Source: Arbacia lixula
Lineage: Eukaryota; Echinodermata; Echinoidea; Arbacioida; Arbaciidae
Direction: 5' to 3'
Assembly (NCBI GenBank): GCA_963669155.1
Contig: OZ022581.1
Location: 5,470,300 to 5,534,299, forward strand
Length of the DNA: 64,000 nt
The position numbers were made by a program, and so were the translations under genes. The stretch's first letter is position 1. Each line of letters starts with the position of its first letter. Shown piece after piece: positions 48,495 to 59,814 of this stretch. The notes beneath the pieces were generated by a model that saw nothing but the letters and a program-made list of their open reading frames with translations, was not told the DNA's origin and did not search any database.

Positions 48495-48866
48495 CCCTGG
48501 AAGGATGTGTCGTCAGCAGGCAAGGACTTCATCGACAAGCTGCTGGTACTGGACCCGGCCGAGCGGCTAACCGCGGCACAGGCTATGAAGCACCCCTGGA
48601 TCGCCACGCACGCCGCCCAGTCCAGCCTCAAGAACCTGCAACGCTCCATCAGCCAGAACTGGCTCAAGCACACGTCCACCCGTAGCCGGTCCAGCCGGTC
48701 AGCGCGCTCCACCCGCTCCAACCACTCTGGCCGCTCCGCAAAGTCGCTCCGGTCGCTGAACCGGGGGGGCGGGGGCGGTGGCGGGGTGGGGGGCAGTGGG
48801 GGAGGAGGAGGGGGGCAGAGGGTGCGTGCCAAGGATCTGGATAAACTCGCCAAGGAGATCAAGAAG
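48495..48866 (+). CDS. PSKH1: PSKH1, coding exon 2
   Basis: Residues 297-420. After the acceptor CTCTCAG the exon reads PWKDVSSAGKDFIDKLL, LDPAERLTAAQAMKHPW, closing the kinase domain at about residue 331. SLKNLQRSISQNWLKH then leads into an Arg/Ser-rich segment (residues 357-382, STRSRSSRSARSTRS and so on) that vertebrate PSKH1 also has. Residues 387-403 are almost all glycine, an insertion not in the vertebrate protein as I remember it. VRAKDLDKLAKEIKK ends the exon in phase 0 at the donor GTAACT. Without splicing, the frame reads five more codons (VTGID) to a TAA at 48882-48884, giving 425 residues, about the length of the human protein. Confidence 0.95.
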
Positions 48867-50231
48867 GTAACTGGTATAGATTAAAATTCAGTTCAATTTG
48901 CCATACTGCATGTAGGGACAGGCAAGGCCTCACATAATACTCTGGTGCAGTGTACTAGTGTCTGAGACCAGAAGTGGACATGACCGCAAAAAGATCTGGA
49001 TTTCCCAGCATGGTATACTGTGGGATGACTTTTCACTTTACAGGGCCATGGAGGATGCAATTTATTCATTTTGAGTAGTTGTTAATCTTTATGATTGATG
49101 AACATGTGGGAGCAAAATGAAATTTCATATTTTATCTTGAATTACAAATAGTTCAGCGTAATATGTGACCCTGAAATCTATGACAGAATAATCAATTTTG
49201 GTTTGCTAATGGTCTGACTTCTTACATTTTCATATTAAAATATGCCCATGTTTTGAATTTGCTTTTAACAAGTAGAAAGGGACTAATGTAGAAAACATAT
49301 GTACACTAATGTAAATACATCTATGCACACCATCTCCTACATTTCAATACTTTTGCAAGGTATTTGCAGACTATACAAAGGAATGTGCATTTTACTTTCA
49401 TAACATTTTATTATAACTTCATGGAAGCAGCAATATCAAGCTCATCCCTCTCCCTTCTTGTCGACATTAACTATCTCAGTCCCATAGGAGCATGGGAGCA
49501 ATGTTGTTGTAATGCGTTGGTACTGAGATGGTTATGAAAAGCGAATTCTATGTGACAAACATTTGCGTTTAAGTCAACCCGACAGGTAAAGCTTACCAAA
49601 GTCCTGTGCCAGTAGCTTTCAGTCCACTCATCCCAGTCAGTAGGACTGAGGGTATATTAGTGAATGTGGGTCAGGATCAAGTCTTCAAGGTATACATATG
49701 CAGGTTCTGTTTAAAGTGAGTCAGAGCAGGTGAAAAAAGAAAGTTTTATGCATGCAGCATGGGGGTTGAAGTTTACTCTTGGAAGACCAAAGTGTGTGCA
49801 GTCAATTGATTGTAGAGTAGCATGTACATTTTAAAGAAAATGGCAATTATTATTGCATTTATCATAACTTAGATTATAGTTATTCCTTATATATTTAATG
49901 TTGCTCTGCATGCAATGCTGCAATTTCAGGCACCTCCTGGATTTAGGCCTTTTGCACATATTTCAAATCTTGTGCACAAGTGGAAATAAAGATCATGGTA
50001 AAGACTTGTAAGTCCTCGTTGCAAGTGAAATCACTTGGGTACCAGAGCCCTCTTGCACTTTATGTTTTGTCATAAATGTGAGGTTGCTTTTGACATGATT
50101 GGCTCTACCCCATGGATATCAATAGTGCTGATTTGTGTCAACAGGAATGTGAGTGACCCCTCTGGAAGCACAATTCTGGGTATTCTTCCAAAACTGCATA
50201 AACTAGACGAGGACCCATGTTCACTTCATAC

Positions 50232-50602
50232 TTAAAGGGCATATACTGTACTGGGTAGGGAAAAAGCCTTCAAAAGGTGATTGTGAGCATTCCTCATGCC
50301 AATGGTCTTAAATTCATGTATTGTCTATTTTAGAAACTTGCTGAAAGTTATTTGACCTCATATGGTCCACATTTGAAGTAATTAATGCTTAAATCACAAA
50401 TCCTCGAAATGTTCGGCCCGAACAATTTGAGGATTTGTGATTTAATCACTAATTACTCTAAATGTGGCTAATTTTAGGGCAAATAATTTTCAGCAAGTTT
50501 CTAAAATGGGCAATACATGAATTTAAGACCATTGGCAAAAAGATTGCTGACGATCACCTTTTGAAGGCTTTTTGTCTTCCCAGTACAGTATATGCCCTTT
50601 AA
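50232..50602. mobile_element. TTAA-flanked palindromic MITE, family 3
   Basis: TTAA at each end. Termini AGGGCATATACTGTACTGGG and CAGTACAGTATATGCCCT are inverted. Long arms are joined by the centre TGTTCGGCCCGAACA. The whole element is one near-perfect hairpin, closely related to 43097-43475. Confidence 0.87.
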
Positions 50603-50704
50603 AGGGAAGAAGTACCATAGTACAAGTGTTGACTTGTTTTGCAGGCTGCCTCTTCTCCACTGAGATATTGAGCATATCGGGTAATGATGGCACAATTGCT
50701 TTTT

Positions 50705-52174
50705 GTCTCGCCCACCGGAGGTGAAGGCGAGACTAAGGGATCCAAATGGCGTCCGTCCGTTGTCCGTCCGTCGTCCGTCCGTCGTCCGTCCGTCGTCCGT
50801 CCGTCGTCCGTCGTCCGTCGTCCGTCACAAATGTTAAAGTTTACCTGCAAGACTCTCTTTTGACAAATAACTTCACATGGGTTGCTTGGATTACAACCTA
50901 ACTTGGGTCATAGATGCACTGGGGGTACCTTCATGTTATGGTACCGTTGGAGGTCACAGGATAAGGTCAAAGGTCATTTGAGGTCATACGTTAAAGTTTA
51001 CCTGCAAGACTCTCTTTTGACAAATAACTTCACATGGGTTGCTTGGATTACAACCTAACTTGGGTCATAGATGCACTGGGGGTACCTTCATGTTATGGTA
51101 CCGTTGGAGGTCACAGGATAAGGTCAAAGGTCATTTGAGGTCATACGTTAAAGTTTACCTGCAAGACTCTCTTTTGACAAATAACTTCACATGGGTTGCT
51201 TGGATTACAACCTAACTTGGGTCATAGATGCACTGGGGGTACCTTCATGTTATGGTGCCGTTGGAGGTCACAGGATAAGGTCAAAGGTCATTTGAGGTCA
51301 TACGTTAAAGTTTACCTGCAAGACTCTCTTTTGACAAATAACTTCACATAGGTTGCTTGGATTACAACCTAACTTGGGTCATAGATGCACTGGGGGTACC
51401 TTCATGTTATGGTACCGTTGGAGGTCACAGGATAAGTTCAAAGGTCATTTGAGGTCATACGTTAAAGTTTACCTGCAAGACTCTCTTTTGACAAATAACT
51501 TCACATGGGTTGCTTGGATTACAACCTAACTTGGGTCATAGATGCACTGGGGGTACCTTCATGTTATGGTACCGTTGGAGGTCACAGGATAAGGTCAAAG
51601 GTCATTTGAGGTCATACGTTAAAGTTTACCTGCAAGACTCTCTTTTGACAAATAACTTCACATGGGTTGCTTGGATTACAACCTAACTTGGGTTATAGAT
51701 GCACTGGGGGTACCTTCATGTTATGGTGCCATTGGAGGTCACAGGATAAGGTCATAGGTCATTTGAGGTCATACGTTAAAGTTTACCTGCAAGACTCTCT
51801 TTTGACAAATAACTTCACATAGGTTGCTTGGATTACAACCTAACTTGGGTCATAGATGCACTAGGGGTACCTTCATGTTATGGTGCTGTTGGAGGTCACA
51901 GGATAAGGTCACAGGTCATTTGAGGTCATACGTTAAAGTTTACCTGCAAGACTCTCTTTTGACAAATAACTTCACATAGGTTGCTTGGATTACAACCTAA
52001 CTTGGGTCATAGATGCACTGGGGGTACCTTCATGTTATGGTACCGTTGGAGGTCACAGGATAAGGTCAAAGGTCATTTGTGGTCAGGGATACAATTCTTT
52101 TGCGTAGCAACGGAGATCGCGATATTTCTGGTTATTTTCGCAAGTGGGCGAGACACAATATTGCTAATGCCTTG
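50705..52174. mobile_element. Satellite-cored element with hairpin ends, eight 157-bp units
   Basis: The left end is a hairpin: GTCTCGCC-CACC, GGA, GGTG-AA-GGCGAGAC. A GTCCGTCC-type microsatellite follows (50750-50826). Eight tandem units of about 157 bp start near 50834, each beginning GTTAAAGTTTACCTGCAAGA and containing AGGTCACAGGATAAGGTCAA. The right end carries GGGCGAGACAC, a CAATATTG palindrome and then CCTTG. Its plan matches 17785-18443. Units are nearly identical, so the array expanded recently. The class (Helentron-like) is inference. No protein frame is present. Confidence 0.65.
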
Positions 52175-54060
52175 TCTATGTTTATAGCCCATAATCATGT
52201 CCACTACTGCATCTTGCCCTGAGGACGCTGCAGTGTTTACATACAGTGAAACCTGCCCAAGTGACGATCTGTCTATGAAGATCACATTCTATGTTTCCCT
52301 TCAACAATGTTTCTCAGTGAAACCTTCAGTAATGTAACTTGCACAAAGACTTCCTGCTTAGAAAGACCACATTTCTTGACTACCTGGAGTGGTCTTTATA
52401 TGGGTTTTACCAAGGATGTTTTTTTAAGTACTTATATGGATATCCATCCCTTTGAACAAGGTTTGATGCCGCCACTTAATATTCATGACTAGCAGCTGCT
52501 CTCAGCAATATGATCCATATATACGCGATTGCATCACGTTCACCTGGACTTTATAATAGGTCATACACATTCCTATACATGCAGACATTTCAGCTTTCGC
52601 TGCTGAACTTTTAATTTTGTCACTAAGTGCCTGTTATGTAGTTAATAAGGACAAGTGCATAACAAAATGTAATACTTTTTGAGATGGAAATACTAGCTTT
52701 GACGCGGCTGGACACATTTTTTCATGTTACTTGTCTGAAAGGAAAATATCTGAAAGTAACTTTTCATGCAATTTTTTAATGGAATATGATGCGGAACATC
52801 ATCATAGATGCATCGTAGGCATAACATGTCAGAACTACGCAAGCATATGGGGTGAGGATATTTTCTCAAATTCTTCTGCACATCCAATTTTGTTTATACC
52901 TCAAATCCAGGAAAAAATCACTCAGAGAATCTGTGACATTGAACATTGAGATCAAAGAGAAAATCTTTATAAAGCATTCTTGTGTAACTAGAAGGGGAGT
53001 ACAATGAATCTGCATAATTATTAAAACGGCTGATGAATATGTACTGAAACTTCAATGGTTTAACTGGACTGCAGTGTGTTAAATTCAATGCATTTTGGAT
53101 GACTGTATCATCCAGACTTCAAAGACCACATTGTTTAATAATTCTGTAGTATTTCAAACTACCATTTCCAAACTAAAGGCATTTTTTAGTTCCTTTACAG
53201 GATGGAGCATGCTATCCTTACTACTGGGTGTATGCCTGAAATTTCTTTGTAAATTAGATACATTATAGTTCACAATGATTTGGACCTGTACATACTGTAA
53301 CATTCATAATTTGAAGTTACTTGTTTAATGTTTACAAAGATGATCATAATGGGTAGTTCACCCTGGTTGGTTTTCAAGCCTTGCGTAATGAAATAAATAC
53401 CTGCACCATGTTGTGCATTGTACCCTATGAGAGCATATTTGTTACTTTGGCAGGGTTTTTCTTTTGCATTGCAGGGGCTCAAGTGCCTCAAGCAGACACA
53501 TTGTTATTCCCGACACTGGTATGTACATGCACATAATAGCAAAGAGGGTGTGCTTCTTTCACATGAGAACATTGTGTTCCTCAATGTTTGAGCCAAATCA
53601 GCCAATACAAGATACAATTACAGGCTAATGTGCAATTTGATGGCATGTTTGGTATAATAAATGAATGCGTACTGGGAGATGGATGGAGGCACATTGTAAA
53701 ATGACTTCCATTAGATTCCCAAAGTCTGTATGCCATTTAATGGACCAAACATGGCTTCCCACACCCAGTCTGGCCTAGTAACGGGAAAACACAACAGACA
53801 CACAGACAAGAAAGAAGGAATTCTTTGGTCACTACAGGTCTAAAGAAGGAATTCTTTCATCTCTACCAGCATAATGACAGAGACCTATCAATGCAAGTCC
53901 TTTATCTTATCAGAGTAAATATTGGTTGACAAGAAACCTGACAAAGCTATCTGTTTGCGGTGGTGTTGAATTGCAGTGATAGAGCATGACTGGCCATACC
54001 AATACCCACAATGAGCTACTGGGGGTGGGAGGATGCATGCATGTCCAGGCTTTGATATAG

Positions 54061-54273
54061 CCTAGGTACTAGGCTGTGAGGTGCATGGACACAACCTAGT
54101 CTGTTAACAACGATGTCTGGTAACACGGACTATGTCCCAATCCCATCCTCACTCCTCCTCTCAGGGAAAGAAGCCAGAGGAGCTATGACGTCATTAGGGC
54201 ATAGTTTGTTTTATCGGACATAATTGTTAACAGACTGGGTTGTGTCCATGCACCTCACAGCCTAATACCTAGG
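54061..54273. mobile_element. TIR element, CCTAGGTACTAGGCTGTGAG ends
   Basis: CCTAGGTACTAGGCTGTGAG, then GTGCATGGACACAACC, is inverted at the right end (GGTTGTGTCCATGCACCTCA then CAGCCTAATACCTAGG). Arms run about 45 bp and continue with GTCTGTTAACAA. A relative is at 63257-63425. Confidence 0.75.
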
Positions 54274-55043
54274 CTAGCTTTGATAAGGCGCAGCATTATT
54301 CTTATAGATTTTATCCAGACATTGACGATGTCTCCATATCTATTATTGGCAGAGAGGAAGTAACCCCCTCAATACCATAGGTCCATGATACATGTGTACA
54401 TGTGTTTAGGCCTATTCATATACCATATAATCATGATAATTGATGCACGTCAGTAAGAAAGTTTCCAGCGAGCCTCTAAAAGCACAGTTCATATACACAT
54501 TAAAAGCCGTAATATTACGCTGTTTTGGACAGCTGGACTGGACACACCCCTAGCTTGAGCAAACACGCGATGCGGACATGTCCCGCTAAGCCATAGGAGC
54601 AGTGTGATTTGCGAACTACCAGTACATGCCAGAGTGCGCAATGCATGAGGCGCAACATTTACAGCTTTTTTATTATTACTTGGTCTCAATCCACAACTTA
54701 TCTTCTGAATAAACTATCCCTTTAAACAATGTGGCCTTTCACAAATGTTGATTGATAAGACAAATGCACCACAATTTGTTTGACTCTCTGGCTTTATTTG
54801 AGGCTAAAGAACATGCTGTACGAATCTTCAATTGGCCTATAAGTAATAAGAGAGTCGTCCCGTGATGCACCGAGCAGCCTCATTTAGATTTTATTGGCAA
54901 TCATGTCCGCTTCCAGTTGATTGAGTTTATGAGACTGGAACTTGGACACTGACATGACTGCAATAATATATGATGCATTATGGGAACTCTTTACCATGTA
55001 TGGGTATGGAGAATTGCAGAATATTTTTCATGAGGGCTGCTGA

Positions 55044-55275
55044 TTAAAGGGAATATGCTGTACTGGGAAGACAAAACAGCCTCCAAAAGATGATCGTGAG
55101 CAATCTTCTTGCCAATGGTCTTATATTCATGTTTGGCCCAAACATTTTGAGGGCAAATCACTTTCAGCAAGTTTCTCAAATGGACAATACATGAATGACC
55201 ACCATTGGCAAGAAAATTGCTCTCGCTCACCTTTTGAAGGCTGTTTTGTCTTCCCAGTACAGTATATTCCCTTGA
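55044..55275. mobile_element. Palindromic MITE, family 3, internally deleted
   Basis: Starts TTAAAGGGAATATGCTGTAC and ends GTACAGTATATTCCCTTGA, with inverted arms containing GGCTGTTTTGTCTTCCCAGT and its complement. At 232 bp it is shorter than the 371-bp copy at 50232-50602. Part of the arms near the centre is missing. Confidence 0.78.
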
Positions 55276-55871
55276 TGTTCATGTAGTTTCACCTCTAGTA
55301 ATTAGTGTCATGATGCAGATTTCTTTTTACATGTTGCTTGGAGAACAAGTTCTTTGTACTAGGATGGTAAGGGCAATAGAAAAACTGAACATTTTCTTCA
55401 AACAAGCGATGAATGATTCATTTGACTGAATGTTTTGTGTTCATGTGATTTTTTTTCTTTTCATACCCCAAACTGAAAGAAGATTTGGGGTGAATGAAAA
55501 TGGGCCTCATGTATAAAAGAGTACATGCTTTGTGTTGCTCCCAAGCTACTGCTGTGGTGATTAGTTTGTTGTCCTCAATGCCTGAATCATCTGATAAAGC
55601 AGTGATTATGTCCCTTGCACTGCTGTGTAAACCACCAAATCTGGGTATGAAAGAAGACTGGGGTGTTTTGTTTGTGTTAGCAAGAACAAAGGAAGTGACC
55701 AAAGGGTCAGGGAGATTTGGATGTTGGGTGGAGGGGATGAAGGGGGGGGGGGGGGGAGGGGGGGGTGAAGTTTGAGATTGAGAGGTCAGTGCTCCTGCTG
55801 TCCAATTTAGACCCACTTCAGATTTAGACCATCTTTCTGAACTGGACACATGCTCTGTACACCAGACCAAC

Positions 55872-56554
55872 TTAAAGGGCCACTGACAGCCAGACAGCTT
55901 AAAATCTGATTTTCACCTATCTACCTTAGTTTTTAATGGCCATTTCGAATAACCATATACTTTTTAGCGAAAAATAATAATCAATTGTACATTTTGCATC
56001 AAAAACCTGACTACTACTAGAACGACATGACAAAAATAGAGATCATCGCTGGGGAAGTGAGCGCATTTTACGCTACTGTCGCTGGGGCATTTTGCATGGG
56101 TCAGCCTAACTCTTGTTGACCAAATTTGCTGTAAATTGTCATCTTTTGAGAAAAAGTGCAGGCTCACACCATCTTTTGAGGTGTTACTTCACCCTGCCAC
56201 TATGCACCTCTTTGGCATTTTCTCTTGAATTCTTCCAATTGGGGGAAAATTACATGGCCAATTCTTCGACACAGCAATACAAAACATGGGCATTCTACAC
56301 AGAGCTCGGAAGTCAACTTCCCCCTGTGACGAAAAAGTCACGTGACATCTTGATTGACAGTGATCGCGTGAAACAGATTTTGTTTTATGGGCGGGGCTTA
56401 GAAACGCTAAAATAGCTATTATTTATGATGGAAAATCACATTTTCTGTCATTAAATGATATATTCAAGTGAAAATACATTTATGAAAAGTTGATAATATG
56501 ATATGTTTAAGCTATTTAAAGACTAGAAAGATTTGGTTGACAGGGGCCCTTTAA
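55872..56554. mobile_element. TTAA-flanked element, family 4
   Basis: 683 bp between TTAA repeats. Termini AGGGCCACTGACAG and TTGACAGGGGCCCT are inverted. The interior includes CACGTGACATCTTGATTGAC-like text. A 100-codon frame at 56113-56415 resembles no transposase. Confidence 0.7.
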
Positions 56555-56918
56555 CACCTTATTTACTTTTCAGTTTCTTAGCTTGGGACTTTCTTGATAG
56601 CTGCTGCATGTTTATGAGTGCTTGTCAAGCACATGTGCTTTTTACCATTCAGTAATACACATCACTCAATGTGCATGAGCTTGATTCTGCTTGGTAACTG
56701 TGTTACTGCCTTGTAAGCTTTTCTTTATCCTTGGACAATTTCAATTTTTCTTCTGACTGAAGTACCACATTTCATAACTTTTTTGACACCACAATTGCAG
56801 GGTTGAACCTGCTATCTTGCAGGGCCAAACTAATCTTGTACTATTGGTGGGGCTAGCTCACTTTGGAAGTAGAAGAAGTTGTAAAATTTTCGTCCAGTGC
56901 TATAAAGAAGTAAATGTC

Positions 56919-57258
56919 AAGGCCTAAATCTTGTATCAGATATATGTCCGGGTCATACCATGATTTGTTGTGAGGATTTTAATTTTCTATACCCAGGAAT
57001 AGTCATCCCATCAATGTGCCTTGCAGCCATATTCATATTTTGTTTACAATCATGTTCGCTTCCGATTTTATGCACTAGTACTCAAGGCCCAAGTCATCTT
57101 GTATCAGATATATGTCAGGGTCATATCATGATTTGTTGCGAGGATTTCAATTCTCTATATCCAAGAATAGTCATCCCATCAATGTGCCTTGCAGCCACAT
57201 TCATATTTTGTTTACAATCATGTTCGCTTCCGATTTTATGCACGGGTACTCAAGGCCT
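56919..57258 (+). repeat. Two tandem copies of a 168-bp block
   Basis: The second copy starts near 57087. Shared text includes CTTGTATCAGATATATGTC, AGTCATCCCATCAATGTGCC and TCATGTTCGCTTCCGATTTT. Because 168 is a multiple of three, one frame (56960-57313) stays open across both copies and repeats a Cys-rich, hydrophobic 56-residue peptide. I do not recognise it. Confidence 0.9.
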
Positions 57259-58027
57259 AAGATTGGTAGGCGGACAGAACGTGAAATCAAATCCGAATGG
57301 TTTCTATGTGTGATATGAAGAATTGAATGCTGTGTGTAATTAAGTGAGGGGGATGTTTAGCCTTCGGTTGGGGGGGGGGGGGGTGGGCATAGAATATGAG
57401 TATTATGAGTTGGAAGGGGAACATGTGGTCATGAGGTGTAGGGAATATGGGTATCAAAATGCACCCCATGGAGTGCCAAGTATAGGCCTTGCTGCCTGCT
57501 CTTGCTGCATAGCTGGCTGGGCCTGGGGTCACAAGGTGGAAACACTAGACAGTGTTGGGTATGCTTTGATAACCCTTTGACCCCCACCTCAGGTAGATGG
57601 GGTGTATAGATGATATATAACTTTTGAAGTCTATAAATTATATTTTCATGTCTTGCCTACTACAATGTATACTGTACTACATGTACTGAACATAAGTAGA
57701 TGAAGTGTGGAATGTATGCAATGGTGCTACGACATCTAAGTCTGGACACTGTGTGGCTAATGCTTCCATCTTCCATCTTCCCTCTCACCTCTTTCCTCTC
57801 AATACAGACTTAAGTAAATATTTTAGATTGAAAGACAAATTATTTGTTGTTTTTAAATTCTGAAATAGGTTTTGATTTTGATGGGTGAATGGAGGTGTGT
57901 TTAACGAAATCGTATCTTTGCTTTTGAGAGCAATTCTCAAGGTTGGAATCACGGAATATGTTTTAGAAGGTTGCCAATGAATACCTAATAATGCTTTATC
58001 TTGTTCTATATCTGTTTATTCGTGCAG

Positions 58028-58396
58028 GAGACAAAGCATGATGATGCGAGGAATGCCAACACGAGTCCTGCACGTGCCTCAAATGAGAGGACTCCTTCCA
58101 AGTCTGGTGCCATAACTCACCACCCCACCAGCAGATCATCCTCATCCCACCCCAACCCTCAACCTACCGCACTCCCCAGCATCCCACCAGGGCCATCTTC
58201 AGCGTCTTCTTCAGCGTCGATACCAAGGACGTCGGGCGGGAGGTCGTCGAAGCCCAGCAACGGACGGTCAGCCCTCAACTTGTTGTCGGATGACCGCCCG
58301 CTGTCGAAGGTGAGCAGCGACCACCACCTGACTCGGCCAAGCGTACTCCCTCCTCTCAACCTCCAGGGGATGTCCCCCTCATCGCTTGCAAGATGA
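58028..58396 (+). CDS. PSKH1: PSKH1, coding exon 3 (C-terminal extension)
   Basis: Residues 421-542 and a TGA at 58394-58396. The acceptor TTCGTGCAG gives a phase-0 continuation of EIKK into ETKHDDARNANTSPARASN. The tail is rich in Ser, Pro and Thr (e.g. TSRSSSSHPNPQPTALPSIP) and ends LPPLNLQGMSPSSLAR. Codon use is GC-rich compared with the flanks and the frame is clean, so it looks truly coding. Vertebrate PSKH1 ends near the exon 2/3 junction, so this is a lineage-specific, probably disordered extension. It contains many SP and RxxS sites that could be phosphorylated. The last codons and stop lie in a DNA block that recurs downstream. Confidence 0.85.
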   Translation, partial: ETKHDDARNANTSPARASNERTPSKSGAITHHPTSRSSSSHPNPQPTALPSIPPGPSSASSSASIPRTSGGRSSKPSNGRSALNLLSDDRPLSKVSSDHHLTRPSVLPPLNLQGMSPSSLAR

Positions 58397-58700
58397 TCCC
58401 TGAATGATGTGTGCCAATAACTACGGCGGTATATTCATAAATGCATTCAAACAGTGGCAGTCAACTCCTTCCTCACTTGTAAGGTGATCCCTGAATGAAT
58501 GCAGGACCAGGGTGGTATGTGCACACTTCAGATGTTGAGTACATCCCTGAATGCCTTCAATCACTCTCAGTGTCAGTCAATTTCCTACTTCACTCACAAG
58601 GTAATTCCTGAAAGACTGCATGAAATGACCAGGGTGGTATGTCAACACTCCCAGTCTAGCAGTCAATCTCCACCTTTGCTTTCAAGGTGATCCCTGAATG
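58380..58700 (+). repeat. Imperfect tandem repeat over the PSKH1 stop codon and 3' UTR
   Basis: GATGATCCCTGAATGA at the stop recurs as GGTGATCCCTGAATGAATG (about 58485 and 58686) and as GGTAATTCCTGAAAGA (about 58602). Each is preceded by a CTT- or ACT-rich stretch with (G/A)CAAG. Spacing is about 80-120 bases. Confidence 0.6.
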
Positions 58701-59808
58701 AATATATGCTAGTTTGCAGGTAAAGTGTAACGACCCTTGCCAGCTGATGAGTCTGAATCAGTGGGTCTGAAATGCAGAGACTAGCTCTAATGTATGAATA
58801 CATGCCTCCATGACCAGCAAAGTCACGTTTCAGTCTTACTTGAAGACATCGTAGATTACCTGTTGAGTATATCCCTGAAAGCTGCCAAAAAGGCAGTGTA
58901 AATTGGTGATATCAGAATATCTTTGAGATGTAATTCTGGAATTTTCAGGTTTTGACCCCCTACAGGCATTTTTTTGCATGAGTAGGTGTATCAGCTATTC
59001 AATTGTTAGGAGATTAAACATTGTGTGATTCCAATAGATGTGATTATGGTATTACAGTTTTATTCTCCTTAATTGAAAAGTACAGTGAAACTTCAAATCA
59101 GAACTTGACTTCATTCATACAAGGAATGTTCATTGGACAATCAAGCTTCCCATAATACAATTAGGCCTTGTGTTATTTTTGACTCTCCATTGGGTGATAT
59201 ACACTTCAAAGATGTGGTCATTATTGATTATATAACATGTACTTGGTTGTAATTATTTTATTGATGCTATACCAGAACCAGTATTACAAGTCATGAGAAC
59301 CAAATGACATGAATCAAAGATGGCCACATACAATGGATAGATTAAGTTGTGATTTACTCAGTTTTGTCAGTGAAGATATAATCATGTAGCAGTGGTGTCC
59401 TAATGTGTAAAAAAAAAAATGATACGGGAATTCCATGATGTGATCACAAAATATGAATATGAGAGCTTTAAGATACCTGATATCAGTCTTCAGTCTTCAT
59501 GCAAATGTTGTACATACAAAAATATGTATATAAGATAATTATTAGCATTCTATAGAATGTATATATAATTCTGTGTTTGTAGTCATATAAAATTAATTAA
59601 TTGATATTGTTGCATATTATCATTAGACCAAGTCCAGTAGATTTGTACAGTGTACCTCGCGAAGGCATTATATATGCGTACGTTCCGAACTTCCAAACAT
59701 GAATTTGAAGATGCATTCTTTTATCTTTACATTTTCCCATTTTTGCAATCACAAGGTCAACTGTATCATCCATGCTGTCTTTTTTTATGAAAGGTCCTTC
59801 CAAACTCA

Positions 59809-59814
59809 AATAAA
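59809..59814 (+). terminator. Candidate poly(A) signal for PSKH1
   Basis: AATAAA is the first canonical hexamer after the stop codon at 58396, and would give a 3' UTR of about 1.4 kb. Confidence 0.35.

Larger units (their letters stand above)
48867..58027 (+). other. PSKH1 intron 2 (about 9.2 kb)
   Basis: Starts GTAACT and ends CGTGCAG before 58028. It carries MITEs, a satellite-cored element and a 168-bp duplication. Between 48885-50231, 52175-54060 and 57259-57990 I see no supportable feature apart from G-runs at about 57371-57383. An AATAAA at 49985-49990 could serve an exon-2-terminated transcript. A G-run also sits at 55741-55765. Confidence 0.9.

Noticed and set aside
55418..55870. 150-codon minus-strand frame with a proline run
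   Set aside because: The proline run is the poly-G tract at 55741-55765 read on the other strand. The rest matches nothing known and lacks splice support.
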